A stretch of DNA of 8,060 nt from an uncultured Eubacteriales bacterium (GTDB lineage Bacteria; Bacillota; Clostridia; UBA1381), in contig USPO01000059.1 in the NCBI GenBank assembly GCA_900556575.1, positions 1 through 8,060 on the forward strand, in the 5' to 3' direction. Every line of letters starts with the position of its first letter. Position 1 is the stretch's first letter. Below the pieces are notes generated by a model, which saw only the letters and a list, made by a program, of their open reading frames with translations, was not told the origin of the DNA and searched no databases. The position numbers and the translations under genes are program-made. This document shows positions 6,095 through 8,060 of the stretch, piece by piece.

Positions 6095-7282
6095 TTAATC
6101 AAACTTCAATGCATCAATCGGGTTAAGCTGTGCCGCCTTTTTCGCCGGTAAAAATCCGAATGCAACACCTATTGCAACCGAAACACCGAACGCAAGTGCA
6201 ACCGCACCTCCCGACGGAACAACCGTCATATCCAAGACCTTTCCGGCTATAAGGGACACTATACATCCCAAAATAATTCCGAATATTCCTCCCAGACAGC
6301 TGACCGTTCCCGCTTCAATAACGAACTGCATCATTATATGCTTATGCTTTGCACCGAGCGATTTTCTTATACCGATTTCTCTTGTACGCTCCGTTACTGA
6401 TACAAGCATGATATTCATAATTCCGATACCGCCTACAAGCAGCGAAATAGCCGCAATAGCGATAAGAACCGTTTTCATTGAATCCATCATGCTTGACATA
6501 TTATCTATCATTGAAAGCATTGATGTTACGGTATAATAATCCGAATCACCTATCTTATCCTGCAAAAGAACCTTTAACGAGGCTACCGCCGCAGTTACAT
6601 GATCTTCGTCTACCGCCGATACCGTATAGCTTCCTATTGTACTGCTGCCCATTGCCTTTGCAGCGGTTGTATACGGAATATATATAACATCATCTTCCGA
6701 TGACTGTGTTGAATCCTCCTGCTGCTCAAGTACTCCGACAATCGTATACGGAGTACCGTTAATTTTTATCTGCTTATCAAGTGCGGCAGATGCACTGTTA
6801 AAGAAATAAAGTGCCTGATATGTACCTATTACGCAAGTTTTCAATTCTCTCTCACAGTCAACATATTTCAAAAATCTGCCGAATGAAAGTTCCAGTTTCT
6901 TTATATCTTCATAATCCTCCGCTACACCCGTACATGATGAGGTTAAGCTGTCATCTCCGCTGTCTGCGGTTTTAACCGTTGCCGGAAGATTTACGGTCGG
7001 CGAAACGTTCTGAAACAAACTCGGATTTTCATCAATCCAATCAAACATTTCCTGCGGTTCTACTTTTTTGGTAGTTGCTCTCGACTGAATGCTTACGGTA
7101 ATCGTTGTTGTACCCATGTCCTGAAATGTACTTGTTACCTGTCCCGTCAAGCCGTTCATTACGCTGACAAGGATAATAACTGCCGCAATACCGATTATAA
7201 TACCGAGCATCGTGAGGAATGAACGCATTTTGTTATTTACAATACTCGATACCGCCATGGAAAAGCACTTACGAAATCCCAT
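6095..7282 (-). CDS. MacB/FtsX-type ABC transporter permease
   Basis: The 395-residue protein has the full MacB-type layout. A first helix (about 22-42) follows a short amphipathic start with NNKMRSFLTMLGIIIGIAAV. A large extracytoplasmic domain spans about 45-265 (MacB_PCD-like). Three C-terminal helices lie at about 271-296, 325-348 and 359-380 in an FtsX domain. VGGIGIMNIMLVSVTERTREIGIRKSLGA (284-311, cited here by its ends VGGIGIMN and EIGIRKSLGA) is the diagnostic segment that contacts the ATPase. The C-terminus NPIDALKFD matches the usual 'P..AL+.E' end. Such permeases dimerise and move substrates mechanically outside the membrane rather than through a channel. The ATG at 7282-7280 overlaps the ATPase stop (TAATG), and AGGAGGG (7295-7289) lies inside the ATPase coding end, so translation is coupled. 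The substrate is unknown; peptides, lipids or macrolides are handled by relatives. Confidence 0.93.
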   Translation of the reverse strand: MGFRKCFSMAVSSIVNNKMRSFLTMLGIIIGIAAVIILVSVMNGLTGQVTSTFQDMGTTTITVSIQSRATTKKVEPQEMFDWIDENPSLFQNVSPTVNLPATVKTADSGDDSLTSSCTGVAEDYEDIKKLELSFGRFLKYVDCERELKTCVIGTYQALYFFNSASAALDKQIKINGTPYTIVGVLEQQEDSTQSSEDDVIYIPYTTAAKAMGSSTIGSYTVSAVDEDHVTAAVASLKVLLQDKIGDSDYYTVTSMLSMIDNMSSMMDSMKTVLIAIAAISLLVGGIGIMNIMLVSVTERTREIGIRKSLGAKHKHIMMQFVIEAGTVSCLGGIFGIILGCIVSLIAGKVLDMTVVPSGGAVALAFGVSVAIGVAFGFLPAKKAAQLNPIDALKFD

Positions 7283-8016
7283 TAAGCACCCTCCTCTCCG
7301 GCTCTGAGCTGCTGTGCAACACGCTTATCGCCCATTGCCGGACCGTCATATACTATGTGACCGTCCGTTATTCTTATAACTCTTTTTGCTTGTGCGGCAA
7401 TCGAGTTATCGTGTGTGATAAGAACTATAGTATTTCCTTCTTTATGCAGCTGCTGCAAAAAGAGCATTACCTCACGTCCCGTTGCGGAGTCCAAAGCACC
7501 TGTCGGTTCATCCGCCAATATTACGGACGGATCGCCCGCCAGCGCTCTTGCTATCGAAACTCTTTGCTGCTGACCTCCGGAAAGCTGCGTCGGAAGATTT
7601 TTTGCTTTTTTATCCAATCCTACCCTTGCAAGCGACTTCATTGCTCTTTCCTTTTGTTCAGCCTCGCTATAACCGCCGTAAAGAAGCGGCAACTCTACAT
7701 TTTCCAATACCGAAAGTTTCGGAATGAGGTTATACTGCTGGAAAATAAATCCCAGCATTTTATTTCTTACCTCTGCCAATTCATCCTGTGAATATCTTGA
7801 AATATCTTTTCCGTTTAAGCGGTATGTTCCTTTTGTCGGAACATCGAGGCAGCCTATTATATTCATACAGGTTGATTTACCGGAACCGGACTGACCGACT
7901 ATAGCGACAAATTCGCCATGATCGATAGTCAGTGATATTCCGTCCAAAGCATGGATTTCCGAATCTCCCATATGGTATATTTTATATATATCCTTTAATT
8001 CTACCAATGGAGGCAT
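7282..8016 (-). CDS. MacB/LolD-type ABC transporter ATP-binding protein
   Basis: This 244-residue ATPase carries every required motif: Walker A GQSGSGKST (41-49), Q-loop FIFQQYNL (90-97), signature LSGGQQQR (145-152), Walker B VILADE (165-170) with catalytic E170, D-loop GALDS (173-177) and H-loop H202 in LITHD. The stretch YNLIPKLSVLENVELPL is typical of the MacB/LolD/FtsE group that partners four-helix MacB/FtsX permeases. The length is normal for a stand-alone subunit. It provides ATP hydrolysis on the cytoplasmic side as a dimer. The ATG at 8016-8014 has GGAGG (8030-8026) nine nt upstream, placed right after the stop of the preceding gene. It overlaps the permease start by one base. Confidence 0.95.
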   Translation of the reverse strand: MPPLVELKDIYKIYHMGDSEIHALDGISLTIDHGEFVAIVGQSGSGKSTCMNIIGCLDVPTKGTYRLNGKDISRYSQDELAEVRNKMLGFIFQQYNLIPKLSVLENVELPLLYGGYSEAEQKERAMKSLARVGLDKKAKNLPTQLSGGQQQRVSIARALAGDPSVILADEPTGALDSATGREVMLFLQQLHKEGNTIVLITHDNSIAAQAKRVIRITDGHIVYDGPAMGDKRVAQQLRAGEEGA

Positions 8017-8030
8017 AACTATCTACCTCC

Positions 8031-8060
8031 TTATCTCGGACCGCCGCCACCGCCGGAGGC
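8031..8060 (-). CDS. C-terminus of probable HlyD/MacA-like adaptor subunit (partial)
   Basis: Reading leftwards from the window edge, the frame gives ASGGGGGPR and a TAA at 8033-8031. Its stop sits one base from the GGAGG site of the ATPase gene, showing that it belongs to the same operon. Periplasmic-adaptor-type (HlyD/MacA/YknX-like) proteins of clostridia often end in Gly-rich tails and usually sit directly upstream of a MacB-type ATPase and permease. The identity is inferred from position and this tail only; nine residues cannot prove it. Confidence 0.55.
   Translation of the reverse strand, partial: ASGGGGGPR

Noticed and set aside
7219..7791. Long + strand open frame (190 codons) opposite the ABC genes
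   Set aside because: It is the antisense shadow of the ATPase and permease genes, whose motifs and coupled ribosome sites are unambiguous; it has no promoter or family resemblance.
1..8060. Mobile element, phage, CRISPR or defence system
   Set aside because: No transposase, integrase, terminal inverted repeats, regularly spaced repeat-spacer units, or nuclease/toxin signatures were found in any of the real genes or the gaps.

Overview
The window looks like chromosome of a Gram-positive anaerobe of the class Clostridia (Bacillota), probably a gut-type Oscillospiraceae/Eubacteriales member. The grounds are AT-rich intergenic DNA, strong GGAGG-type ribosome binding sites, consensus sigma-A promoters, A/T-flanked intrinsic terminators, a LytTR regulator, an SLH (S-layer homology) protein and a MacB/YknYZ-like ABC exporter. 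The genus is a guess. No tRNA, rRNA, CRISPR array, transposase or phage gene was seen.

Left part (1-3760, all + strand): the last 25 codons of an unidentified gene end at 78. A single-gene unit follows: sigma-A promoter 115-143, a COG2426/'small multidrug export' family membrane protein at 219-722, and an intrinsic terminator at 734-766. About 300 bases without a supportable gene lead to two imperfect 14-bp direct repeats exactly 21 bp apart that touch the -35 box of a good promoter (1111-1139). That promoter drives a one-component regulator (1245-2057) with an N-terminal region resembling a SnoaL/NTF2-like fold and a C-terminal LytTR DNA-binding domain. The next promoter (2171-2199) is a perfect TTGACA-17-TATAAT. 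It would make a leader of about 220 nt with several competing helices and a possible pseudoknot, ahead of a 419-residue secreted, C-terminally membrane-anchored protein of unknown function (2429-3688). A strong hairpin at 3710-3758 ends this gene and the convergent operon from the other side.

Right part (3760-8060, all - strand, read right to left): this is the distal part of an export operon. The order is the last residues of a probable HlyD/MacA-like adaptor (8060-8031), a MacB-type ATPase (8016-7282), a MacB/FtsX-type permease (7282-6095, overlapping the ATPase stop by one base), and a secreted protein with three SLH domains followed by about seven divergent beta-rich modules (6068-3837). 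Tight spacing and the absence of an internal promoter or terminator indicate one transcript. By inference, the adaptor, ATPase and permease form a tripartite ABC efflux/export complex, and the SLH protein is a cell-wall-bound partner or substrate.

The items most worth following up are the structured leader upstream of the 419-aa protein, the direct-repeat operator of the unusual LytTR regulator, and the SLH multi-module protein tied to the exporter.
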